36,702 nucleotides of DNA from Agrobacterium tumefaciens (GTDB lineage Bacteria; Pseudomonadota; Alphaproteobacteria; Rhizobiales; Rhizobiaceae), in contig NZ_JXQV01000022.1 of NCBI RefSeq assembly GCF_000834635.1, forward strand, positions 1-36,702, given 5' to 3'. A program made the position numbers and the translations under genes. Under the pieces are notes generated by a model. That model was given only the letters and a program-made list of their open reading frames with translations. It did not search any database and had not been told where the DNA came from. Shown piece after piece: positions 6,484 to 13,300 of the stretch (the stretch's first letter is position 1; each line of letters opens with the position of its first letter).

Positions 6484-8384
6484 AGCGAATGCGTGAGACG
6501 ATTGAACTTCCGATTCGACATCGACGTCTCAAGGTGGGCCTGACACTTGTAACAGCGATACTTGCACTGATCGCGGTGGTCGGCTCTATCCTTGCTTTCA
6601 GCTATCAGCGACATATCATTGAAGCGTCGCGATACAACAGCACCTTCGATCTCGGCCAGACCGCTGTTGAATTGTTGCGACTTCAATTGGCTTTAGAACA
6701 GAGTGATGAATCTGGAGATATTAGCGACGTATCGTTTCGCCTGAGTATTCTCACCAACCGTCTTGGCGTTTTGACAGCCGGGTCGTCTGGTAACAAGCTC
6801 AAGCAAGAAACCATGATTAAGCAGCTTCACGACGTGGTCGTTTCGCTTAAACCTTTGGCTGCTGAGCCTTTCTCAGCATCAGCAATGCGCAACGGCGTTT
6901 CGCAGCTTCAGCCGTTCATCGCTCCCGTCTTGCGCTTGGGGTCTCTGTCGCATGCTAGCGTTGGTGATGAGATTCAGAGGAATCAAAGTCAGCTCGGCAT
7001 CATATTTGCGACGATCTGCTTCGTGACAATGACATTTGCGGCTTTTGGCGCGGGTCTTCTGGCTTTCGTTTTCCGCCAAAACGGAAAATTGGACCGGGTC
7101 CTACGGAGAGATTCGCTCACTGGAATTACAAATCGAAGAGGTTTCAGCATTTCGATCTCGAAGAAGTCGGATGCCGTTCAGGCGATGATCGTGCTCGACG
7201 TCGATCACTTCAAGATTGTGAACGACACACTAGGCCATGGCTCTGGAGATCAATTGCTCGTCGAACTGTCCCGCCGCCTAAGCACGGCCTGCGCAGGCGC
7301 TGCTGTTGTCGCACGTATTGGCGGCGACGAATTTGCAATCCTGTATGATGGATCCGACGCTTTGAGTGAAGCTGTGAAATGCTGCGAACGCATTTTGCTT
7401 GAAGTTCACGCGCCTTTTGAAATCGATGGAAGGGTTATACGTTCGACGGTTAGCCTTGGTGTCAGTTCCACATCGATGAACCATGATGAAGGCTCGGCGC
7501 TGTTCAGCCAAGCCGACATTGCGCTCTATGAGGCTAAAAATGCTGGGCGCAACCAATTCATGGTCTTCCATCCAGATATGAACAAGAAGCTCACACGCTG
7601 GCGATGCCTCCAAAACGATTTGGGCACTGCCATTGAAAAAAACGAGCTGTTTCTGCTCTTTCAACCCATTGTCGATCTTGCCACAAACGAAACCCGCGGA
7701 TTTGAGGCGCTGTTGCGCTGGCAACATGCTGGTCTTGGTTTGATCTCTCCTTCAGAATTTATCCCAATAGCTGAAGAAAGTGGTCAGATTGGCCCAATCG
7801 GATCATGGGTTATAGAGGCTGCCTGCCAGCAGGCAGCTCTTCTGCCGAACGATACCTTTATTGCCGTCAACGTATCTGCGTCACAGCTTACAGACCCTTC
7901 GCTCGTGCTACAAACACGTGCATGCCTAACCAGATATGATGTTCTACCGCATAGACTTGAAATCGAAATCACGGAGAGCACCTTAATCGAGAATGACGAA
8001 CGTGCCCTTTCAGTCCTCCATCAACTCAGGCTGATGGGCTGTCGTATTTCTTTGGACGATTTTGGTACCGGTTATGCTTCACTCAGCTATTTGCGTCGCT
8101 TCCCATTTGACAAAATCAAGATCGACCAATCCTTCCTTCGGGGTGCTACCCAACGCGAGGAAGGCATCGCGATTATTGCTGGCACATGCGATCTTGCCCA
8201 CCGACTGAAGCTTACAATTGTTGCAGAAGGCATTGAAACAACGGAGCACCGCGAAATTGTCCTGTCTGCAGGAAGTCATCAGGGCCAAGGCTATCTCTTT
8301 GATAGGCCGCTCACGGGGACAGCCAGTCTGTCACGTATAGCGCGTGAAAAATTAGCTCTAGAGACCGTGATGCGTGGCGCTTAG
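6480..8384 (+). CDS. Membrane GGDEF-EAL cyclic-di-GMP enzyme
   Basis: This 634-residue protein has a transmembrane helix at about 20-41, a periplasmic helical sensor segment (about 42-170), a second helix at about 171-198, then GGDEF and EAL domains. The GGDEF site is intact (R279-I-GGDEF 281-285; DSLTGITNRR at 211-220), but no RxxD inhibitory I-site precedes it (CAGAAVVA). The EAL site is intact too: FEALLRW (E409), NVSASQL, EITES, DDFGTGYASL (526-535), KIDQSF and VAEGIE. Both cyclase and phosphodiesterase chemistry are thus possible; which dominates cannot be read. It is coupled by a 4-base overlap to the upstream exported protein and followed by a terminator, giving a two-gene operon. Confidence 0.92.
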   Translation: MKRMRETIELPIRHRRLKVGLTLVTAILALIAVVGSILAFSYQRHIIEASRYNSTFDLGQTAVELLRLQLALEQSDESGDISDVSFRLSILTNRLGVLTAGSSGNKLKQETMIKQLHDVVVSLKPLAAEPFSASAMRNGVSQLQPFIAPVLRLGSLSHASVGDEIQRNQSQLGIIFATICFVTMTFAAFGAGLLAFVFRQNGKLDRVLRRDSLTGITNRRGFSISISKKSDAVQAMIVLDVDHFKIVNDTLGHGSGDQLLVELSRRLSTACAGAAVVARIGGDEFAILYDGSDALSEAVKCCERILLEVHAPFEIDGRVIRSTVSLGVSSTSMNHDEGSALFSQADIALYEAKNAGRNQFMVFHPDMNKKLTRWRCLQNDLGTAIEKNELFLLFQPIVDLATNETRGFEALLRWQHAGLGLISPSEFIPIAEESGQIGPIGSWVIEAACQQAALLPNDTFIAVNVSASQLTDPSLVLQTRACLTRYDVLPHRLEIEITESTLIENDERALSVLHQLRLMGCRISLDDFGTGYASLSYLRRFPFDKIKIDQSFLRGATQREEGIAIIAGTCDLAHRLKLTIVAEGIETTEHREIVLSAGSHQGQGYLFDRPLTGTASLSRIAREKLALETVMRGA

Positions 8385-8385
8385 G

Positions 8386-8412
8386 TTCAGCCAGTAAGAT
8401 GGCTGAATTTTT
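8386..8412 (+). terminator. Rho-independent terminator after GGDEF-EAL gene
   Basis: An eight-bp perfect stem TTCAGCCA/TGGCTGAA (8386-8393 and 8400-8407) with loop GTAAGA is followed by TTTTT at 8408-8412. It begins two bases after the stop codon. Confidence 0.85.
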
Positions 8413-8482
8413 ATGCTATGTTTTCTCGGTCAGTTTTCGGCTTGGCAAACGTTCAGGATGAGCTCTGATCAGCCGCAAAACG

Positions 8483-8637
8483 AAAAAGCCTGCCGCGGGA
8501 GGAGGTGCGGCAGGCTTTTCGAAAAGAACCGAACAGCGACTGGGAGGAGGAGTGCCGCTGTTCCGACAGACGTGCCCTGGGAGGAGGAGTGGGCCGTCTG
8601 AATTCGAAGCGCTGCGGGAGGAGGTGCATTGCTTCGA
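8483..8637 (-). ncRNA. Tandem anti-Shine-Dalgarno hairpin RNA (cuckoo/CcsR/alpha-r14-like), four units
   Basis: On the minus strand four consecutive stem-loops each display CCUCCUCCC in the loop, at 8624-8616, 8587-8579, 8550-8542 and 8505-8497. Their stems differ in sequence but all pair well: 8604-8615/8626-8637, 8567-8577/8591-8600, 8531-8538/8556-8563 and 8488-8496/8507-8515. The last stem is nine G/C-rich pairs and runs into five U residues (8487-8483), so it is also the terminator. Conserved loops on variable stems indicate selection on RNA. Alphaproteobacterial cuckoo RNAs, including the four CcsR RNAs downstream of a DUF1127 gene in Rhodobacter, share this loop motif and this context. 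The loops could mask ribosome-binding sites. Exact ends, processing into single units, and any internal promoter are not visible. Confidence 0.85.
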
Positions 8638-8678
8638 TGAACACAAGATACCCGTTTTCCTCGCACATTAAATAGACG

Positions 8679-8703
8679 TTGTCGCACTGCAGCCATGCGA
8701 CAA
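8679..8703 (-). other. Perfect hairpin between DUF1127 gene and anti-SD hairpins
   Basis: An eight-bp inverted repeat TTGTCGCA/TGCGACAA (8679-8686 and 8696-8703) encloses a nine-base loop. It carries no CCUCC loop and no T-tract. It may be a processing site or a protein-binding site in the DUF1127-RNA transcript. Confidence 0.45.
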
Positions 8704-8763
8704 ATGCACGGCGCCCTCATGACGAAAAAAATCTTCAACGTGGACCTTCGTGGCAGTCCAGGT

Positions 8764-8792
8764 ACAGAAACGCCCGCGTCATCAGCGGGCGT
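8764..8792 (-). terminator. Terminator-like hairpin after DUF1127 gene
   Basis: An eight-bp stem ACGCCCGC/GCGGGCGT (8770-8777 and 8785-8792) with a seven-base loop lies 32 bases after the DUF1127 stop. On the minus strand it is followed by TTCTGT, a weak T-tract, so it may terminate only partly and allow read-through into the downstream hairpin RNA, or mark a 3' end for the mRNA. Confidence 0.5.
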
Positions 8793-8823
8793 AGTCTTAT
8801 TCAGGATGGCCGAGAGGCGGCGC

Positions 8824-8970
8824 TTAGCGACCGACCGACTGGCGGGCAACGCTTTGGATGTCGGCGCGGTTGATTCCGAGGTCCTGCAGTTCGCGTGAGC
8901 TCATGCGGCCAAGTTCGGAAACGGTCTGACGGTACTTGCGCCAGTTGCTAAAAGAGCGTGCTACGTTCAT
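8824..8970 (-). CDS. DUF1127 small basic protein
   Basis: The 48-residue protein (MNVARSFSNWRKYRQTVSEL, then LGRMSSRELQDLGINRADI) is a textbook DUF1127/YjiS-like protein: a basic N-terminal helix and the SxRELxDLGInRxDI core near residues 24-38. An AAGGGG ribosome site precedes ATG 8970. Small DUF1127 proteins of alphaproteobacteria bind RNA or affect RNA turnover, phosphate and carbon metabolism and stress responses, and are often cotranscribed with CCUCCUCCC-loop RNAs. Both the downstream hairpin array and an EcfG-like promoter upstream fit this. The open frame continues upstream of the ATG but that part is not supported. Confidence 0.9.
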   Translation of the reverse strand: MNVARSFSNWRKYRQTVSELGRMSSRELQDLGINRADIQSVARQSVGR

Positions 8971-8996
8971 GATGATCCCCTTTCGTGAGGTCTCTT

Positions 8997-9022
8997 GACG
9001 CCAGCAACCTTGCTTCGGTTCC
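8997..9022 (-). promoter_or_regulatory. EcfG-like general stress promoter for DUF1127-RNA operon
   Basis: On the minus strand GGAAC (9022-9018) is followed after exactly 17 bases by CGTC (9000-8997). The alphaproteobacterial EcfG consensus is GGAAC-N16/17-CGTT, so eight or nine of nine positions match. The predicted start lies about 20 bases before the DUF1127 ATG at 8970, giving a short leader. No competing housekeeping promoter is obvious in 8971-9140. Confidence 0.6.
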
Positions 9023-9140
9023 AACGTCGTTTCGATGATTGGAATATAGACCTTTGCCAATCCACCGATAAGGCACAAGCTCTCAGGTCGGCCATGCGCT
9101 GAAGGCATAGGTTCAAATCCGGGATGAGTTCAAGGGGCTA

Positions 9141-10121
9141 TCAGGCCCGGAACCGGTCGAAGGCAGTGAGGCGTCTGGTTGGTGGATCAGCGTCGGGATA
9201 GCGGTAGATTTCGTTTCTGAGATAGCGAAGCTCTTCATCGATTGCCTCTTCTCCAACCTCAATCCACCAGGATTTGGGACGGCCGTCGCTTCCGTCGGAC
9301 CAGCGATAACCTCGCGCTTTCAAGTGATCCTTCATATCGAAGGGACTGTTCTCGGCAAAGATCCGGACACGCGACCTCTGGCTTGCCTCATAGAGCTCGG
9401 CGAAAGCAGTGGATACCGACCCCGCCGCCTCGCGAGCCAGAACCTCCAAGAGTGCAAAGCAATCATCTACAGCCCGATGACCCTCATGGAAGTAACCCGC
9501 CTGCCCGATGAGATAGCCGAGCTTGGTGCCCTCATATCCGCGTGAAGTCCAGTCGATTTCGGAGTTGGAGCAAGCCCAAGCCTTACCGGAGAACAAATCA
9601 GAAAACGCCTCGCAGAATGGCCGGTCAAAACCGGCATTGTGGGCGATCAACAGATCCGCTGGTTCGATCAGCGCCTGCAACGCAGCCATATCGATTGACT
9701 GGCCGGCCACCATATCATCGGTGATACCGGTAAGCCTTGTGATTTCGGCGGGGATGGAGACGGACGGCTGCCGAAGCCCTCCATAGATTCCAGTCACGTC
9801 ACCGATGCCTCCTGTCGCATCGAATGTGAAAGCGATCACGCCAATCTCGATGATCTCATCCTTGCGCGAGCTAAGGCCCGTGGTCTCAGTGTCGAGAATG
9901 ATGCCCTTGAGCGGGTATTCCGGACGCAGGACTGGTGAAATTGCACGTGGCATCAGTTTTTGCAGGATTCGGTAGCGGCCTGTCTCCGACAGATGACGGA
10001 CCATGTCTTCTTCGCTCATCGGGATGGCATGTTTTCCGACCTTGGCGGATTTGAAGGCGTCACGCCTCACTACCTGCTCTCGCGGAGCCTGCTCCGAAAA
10101 CATGTCAAACTGTTCTGCCAT
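9141..10121 (-). CDS. DEDDh 3'-5' exonuclease (DnaQ-like)
   Basis: The 326-residue protein carries all DnaQ-type exonuclease motifs: Exo I LDTETTG (D77, E79), Exo II HNAGFDRPF (D166) and Exo III HRAVDD (H215, D220), which makes it DEDDh class. It hydrolyses DNA or RNA 3' ends with two metals. The C-terminal 90 residues (FDMKDHLKARGYRW..., SWWIEV) form an added domain seen in rhizobial homologues of similar length. Start ATG 10121 (MAEQFDMF) is chosen over an upstream GTG at 10163 because GGGA lies six bases before it. It lacks polymerase or PHP domains, so it is a stand-alone nuclease rather than a polymerase epsilon unit in context. Confidence 0.88.
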   Translation of the reverse strand: MAEQFDMFSEQAPREQVVRRDAFKSAKVGKHAIPMSEEDMVRHLSETGRYRILQKLMPRAISPVLRPEYPLKGIILDTETTGLSSRKDEIIEIGVIAFTFDATGGIGDVTGIYGGLRQPSVSIPAEITRLTGITDDMVAGQSIDMAALQALIEPADLLIAHNAGFDRPFCEAFSDLFSGKAWACSNSEIDWTSRGYEGTKLGYLIGQAGYFHEGHRAVDDCFALLEVLAREAAGSVSTAFAELYEASQRSRVRIFAENSPFDMKDHLKARGYRWSDGSDGRPKSWWIEVGEEAIDEELRYLRNEIYRYPDADPPTRRLTAFDRFRA

Positions 10122-10394
10122 TCTCGTCCCAAAGCCCGCCGCTAATTTACCATCTTCAAACACGGCACGCTCTGCAGATCAACCTTCTTGGTGATTTGCG
10201 ATGTCAGCCATCCTGGCTGGCAAGGCTCACAACTTAGCAGTTTCACTGCAGTGACAGTTCTTGGGGCGTTCCGACGCAAACAGTCCAGCCATTGAAGGTT
10301 TCCTTTTCGGACGAAAAGGCTGGTATATCGAGGTATCCGCTCCGGCGACGTTGAGTTGCTTTCCGCTAACTTCCGGTATGGTGGACATCGCGCC

Positions 10395-11084
10395 TCACCC
10401 TGGCGCAGCGGCAATGCTTTTGGCATCAAGAGTGATCAGCAGTGCAATAACGAAGGCTGCGATTGTGGCAAATAGAAATGCGCCGAAGAAGACGAAGACT
10501 GCTCTTGCCCGGCCCATTCCCAGATCGTGAATAAACCACCGAACCTGAGCCTGCGCATACCATATCATGGCGACGATGATCGTAATGAGACCAGCGAGCG
10601 CACCCTCCTCTCGGGGCATGCTGACGAAATCGAAACCGAGGACAAGGACGAATGCGAAGGGAGCGGCAACATAGCATTGGCTGAAGAATGGCGGACGAAG
10701 CGAGTTGCGTGTGATCCTGATGTTCTTAGACCGCAGCAGCGTCACGGCCATGCACAAGGGAAAAATCCCAAAAATCACTCCTCGCGCAATCAGAAGGTTA
10801 GATGCAGAACCCAGTTCCTTGGCTGCGGCTGCAGAATCGTAGATCGACGGCAGCGCACTCGAGAGCCCTTGCGAAAGAAGCAGAGTGATCAACAGGAACA
10901 ACGGTGGACTGAGGGTGTCATCGTACTGGTCTTCCGGATTGTCTGCCAATTCGGTGTCCGCGTAGCGCATCATCTCCAGCGGCCTGACGATGGAGCGCCA
11001 CATGGTCACAGGATAGAACACCAGCCATGACACCAGCTCGTAGAGTAGTTCTTCGAGCGACTTCAACAGTTTCATGAAGTCCAA
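10395..11084 (-). CDS. Multi-spanning inner membrane protein, TTG start
   Basis: This 229-residue protein has an N-terminal amphipathic stretch (residues 1-45) and five hydrophobic helices: about 62-78 (PLFLLITLLLSQG), 98-117, 133-155, 160-177 and 190-218. It resembles Yip1-like/permease-annotated proteins of rhizobia but has no transporter motif. The start choice matters: GGGAGG at 11099-11094 sits nine bases before a TTG at 11084-11082 and 18 bases before the ATG at 11075-11073, so the TTG is favoured. The intergenic DNA from 10122 to 10394 holds no gene. Confidence 0.65.
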   Translation of the reverse strand: MDFMKLLKSLEELLYELVSWLVFYPVTMWRSIVRPLEMMRYADTELADNPEDQYDDTLSPPLFLLITLLLSQGLSSALPSIYDSAAAAKELGSASNLLIARGVIFGIFPLCMAVTLLRSKNIRITRNSLRPPFFSQCYVAAPFAFVLVLGFDFVSMPREEGALAGLITIIVAMIWYAQAQVRWFIHDLGMGRARAVFVFFGAFLFATIAAFVIALLITLDAKSIAAAPG

Positions 11085-11351
11085 AGGCCGTTTCCTCCCA
11101 TCAGTCGCAGACGTGTAAGTCCGCTCTCTTAACAGCGAGAGCCGCCTACGTCACGGTGGCAGTGCTTCCAGTTCTTACCGTTTATAAGTTCGCAGGCATA
11201 CTCTTGACTGATTCTATTGTCGATCAAAGTAACGGCGGGAATGCCCCTGGGACGGGACCGGAGTTTGAGGGACAATGAACCCTCGCAACGAATTCGGGAT
11301 GCATGCGTTGAAGATCACCTGCTGCTAACATAAGATCTGAGGAGCCCATCG

Positions 11352-11750
11352 ATGAGGATCATGCAAAGCCTGATACTGAGTGCAGCCCTTCTAACTGCCG
11401 TGCCATCTTTCGCGGATGATACGAGACGCGAAGTTGTCCATTTCGCCCCGGGATCGTCCAGCTCCACCATCAAGTCTTCCGTGAGGGGCTATCAGACCGT
11501 CCAATACTCGCTGTCTGTCACGGCTGGCCAGAAAATGAGCGTCCAGCTCGATTCCAAAAATTCCAGCCTGTATTTTAATGTGACCGCACCGGGTGCGGAT
11601 GCGGCAATGTACAACAGTTCGATCGACGGCAACGGGACAACCATCACGATCCCTTCAAGTGGCAAATATCTCATCGATGTTTATCTCATGCGCAATGCGG
11701 CCCGCAGAAGCGAGTCTGCCAGCTACGACCTGACACTCTACGTCGAATAG
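11352..11750 (+). CDS. PliG-like periplasmic lysozyme inhibitor
   Basis: The 132-residue protein starts with a signal peptide (MRIMQSLILSAALLTAVPSFA, cut before DDTRR). The mature part matches the pattern of inhibitors of goose-type lysozyme (PliG, E. coli YcgK family): VHFAPGSSSSTIKSSVRGY, an AGQKMSVQL strand, and a C-terminal GKYLIDVYLMRNAARRSES signature. Such proteins protect peptidoglycan from host or competitor lysozyme. A GAGGAG ribosome site lies eight bases before the ATG. It is followed on the same strand by a CPBP protease gene and another exported protein. Confidence 0.68.
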   Translation: MRIMQSLILSAALLTAVPSFADDTRREVVHFAPGSSSSTIKSSVRGYQTVQYSLSVTAGQKMSVQLDSKNSSLYFNVTAPGADAAMYNSSIDGNGTTITIPSSGKYLIDVYLMRNAARRSESASYDLTLYVE

Positions 11751-11789
11751 GCGATCCAGACGTCGAGGGGCGATAATGGGGGGTACAGC

Positions 11790-12539
11790 ATGAAAGCTTC
11801 AATGGCTTTATCCAAGGAGGATTTCCCCTTCTACGACGGCGCGCCCGTCGAGATTGAAGGGACGGGCTGGCTAATTATTATTGCTTCGGTTCTGGTCGCA
11901 CTTCTGGCGCTCACCCTTATTCCGCTGCGCAGTTTCCCTTATAATCTAGTGCCGACGCTGCTTTTCGTCGGCATTCCACTCCTGGCTCTGAGGGTCGTGG
12001 CCGGACAACACTGGAGCTGTCTTTTCCGTCCGCTGCATCTTCGATCTTTTGCACTCATGCTGCTATTCGGCTTAGCCACACTTGTGGGGTCAATGGCGGT
12101 CGGGTGGGTTTTGCAACGGTTTTTCGAGCTGCACTCCAATCCGGTCGCAGACGAGATTGCAGTTATGTCGGCGGTGCAGATCGGTGAGGCATTCATTGCC
12201 ACCGGCATTCAACTGCTAGGTGAGGAGCTTTTCGGGATATTGCCCTTCCTTGCGGTGCTCTGGCTTTGCGTGAAGCATCTGCACTTGTCACGGAAGTTGG
12301 GGATCCTGATCGCCCTCGTTGTCTCGGGACTACTCTTTGGAGCAGCGCACCTGCCGACCTACGAATGGCATTGGGCGCAGTCCCTAATCGGGGTCGGGTC
12401 TGCTCGCATCATCCTCACGCTCGCTTACATCACCACCAGAAACCTCTGGGTCTCGGCGGGCGCCCATATCATCAACGACTGGGCAGGCTTCATCTTCGTG
12501 CTCGAACTCGGCCATGTGCCGATCAATCCGGAGGCGTAG
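11790..12539 (+). CDS. CPBP-family intramembrane metalloprotease
   Basis: This 249-residue protein is highly hydrophobic with about seven to eight helices and carries the CPBP (Abi/CAAX protease-like) motifs: GEELF in helix about residues 143-147, LLFGAAHLPTY (FxxxH) near 182-192, and HIINDW near 225-230. These supply the Glu and His residues that bind zinc. The first motif reads EELFGI rather than EExxxR, a modest deviation. Family roles include prenyl-protein processing and bacteriocin immunity; the substrate here is unknown. A GGGGGG block six bases before the ATG acts as ribosome site. Confidence 0.8.
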   Translation: MKASMALSKEDFPFYDGAPVEIEGTGWLIIIASVLVALLALTLIPLRSFPYNLVPTLLFVGIPLLALRVVAGQHWSCLFRPLHLRSFALMLLFGLATLVGSMAVGWVLQRFFELHSNPVADEIAVMSAVQIGEAFIATGIQLLGEELFGILPFLAVLWLCVKHLHLSRKLGILIALVVSGLLFGAAHLPTYEWHWAQSLIGVGSARIILTLAYITTRNLWVSAGAHIINDWAGFIFVLELGHVPINPEA

Positions 12540-12607
12540 GAGCAATCTGACGGCTGTCATCTCACACCAGATCTTCGCTTACTGGCATTCAAAAGGAGGA
12601 ATAGGAA

Positions 12608-13147
12608 ATGCGAAAAGTTGCGATATCTCTCACTGGTATGGTCTTGCTATCCGCCCTGCCCGCTCAGGCGAACGATGTCCACCAGACGAAGTGCAAGGGC
12701 AACAGCGGTGCATGCATCGAAGAAGCCCAGCGTGTCTGCGGAGGTGACTACCATGTCCTCTTTAGTGAAAGCCACGCGGGCGGTTTACTGGGTGACAGTA
12801 TTCCGGGGCCGGTGACTTGGTTCTCTCTAAGCTACGAATGCCCGAACTCTCGCGGCGAGCGACCGGATTTTCCATTCCGAGGCAATACCTACTCGCCGCC
12901 GCCCGAACGGTCTGTCGAGACGACATCAAGGCAGCGAGTCTCTGTTGGAAACATGGGCAAGTTCTGCCAGGGTGAGGCTTCTTCTACCTTCGGCCGCAGA
13001 CCTCAGGACATACTGACCCTTCCGGTCGAAAGAACAGGCGGCGGCTTCACCGTCTATGGGCAGTTCCCTCCAGAAGGTTCGAGGGTCACCACATTCGAGT
13101 GCAGGTTCGACTCGTCGGGAGCGTTCAGGCGTGTGGTTCGCGACTAG
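12608..13147 (+). CDS. Exported cysteine-containing hypothetical protein
   Basis: The 179-residue protein has a signal peptide (MRKVAISLTGMVLLSALPAQA, cut before NDVHQ) and five or six mature cysteines that could form disulfides (KCKGNSGACIEEAQRVCGG, SYECPN, KFCQGE, FECRF). The C-terminal half has a strand pattern RVTTFECRFDSSGAFRRV seen in exported proteins of rhizobia, but I cannot name a family. A strong ribosome site AAGGAGGA precedes the ATG. It follows the PliG-like and CPBP genes with short spacing and may be part of an envelope-stress set. Confidence 0.6.
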   Translation: MRKVAISLTGMVLLSALPAQANDVHQTKCKGNSGACIEEAQRVCGGDYHVLFSESHAGGLLGDSIPGPVTWFSLSYECPNSRGERPDFPFRGNTYSPPPERSVETTSRQRVSVGNMGKFCQGEASSTFGRRPQDILTLPVERTGGGFTVYGQFPPEGSRVTTFECRFDSSGAFRRVVRD

Positions 13148-13300
13148 CGTTGCGGACAGGGCCTGCGGCTCGCTTCAATGAGACTTCTGCTCTAGGGAAA
13201 TTGCGGCATAGGCAGCATGCCTTGAATCAGCATTCCGCATCATGACAAGCCCGGTGCATTGTTATAACTGGAAATAGAAAGCAGCAAACGGGAGGTCCGC

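Noticed and set aside
9102..9125. GGTTCAAATCC at about 9110-9120 looks like a tRNA T-loop
   Set aside because: Only two pairs of the T-stem form, and no acceptor, D-arm or anticodon arm can be assembled around it.
10302..10319. CCTTTTC/GAAAAGG hairpin as a terminator
   Set aside because: The stem is AT-rich with a four-base loop and no T-tract on either strand; position far from any stop codon on the plus strand.
10142..10429. Leftward open frame between the exonuclease and membrane protein genes
   Set aside because: It overlaps the end of the membrane protein gene, has no ribosome site and no recognisable structure.
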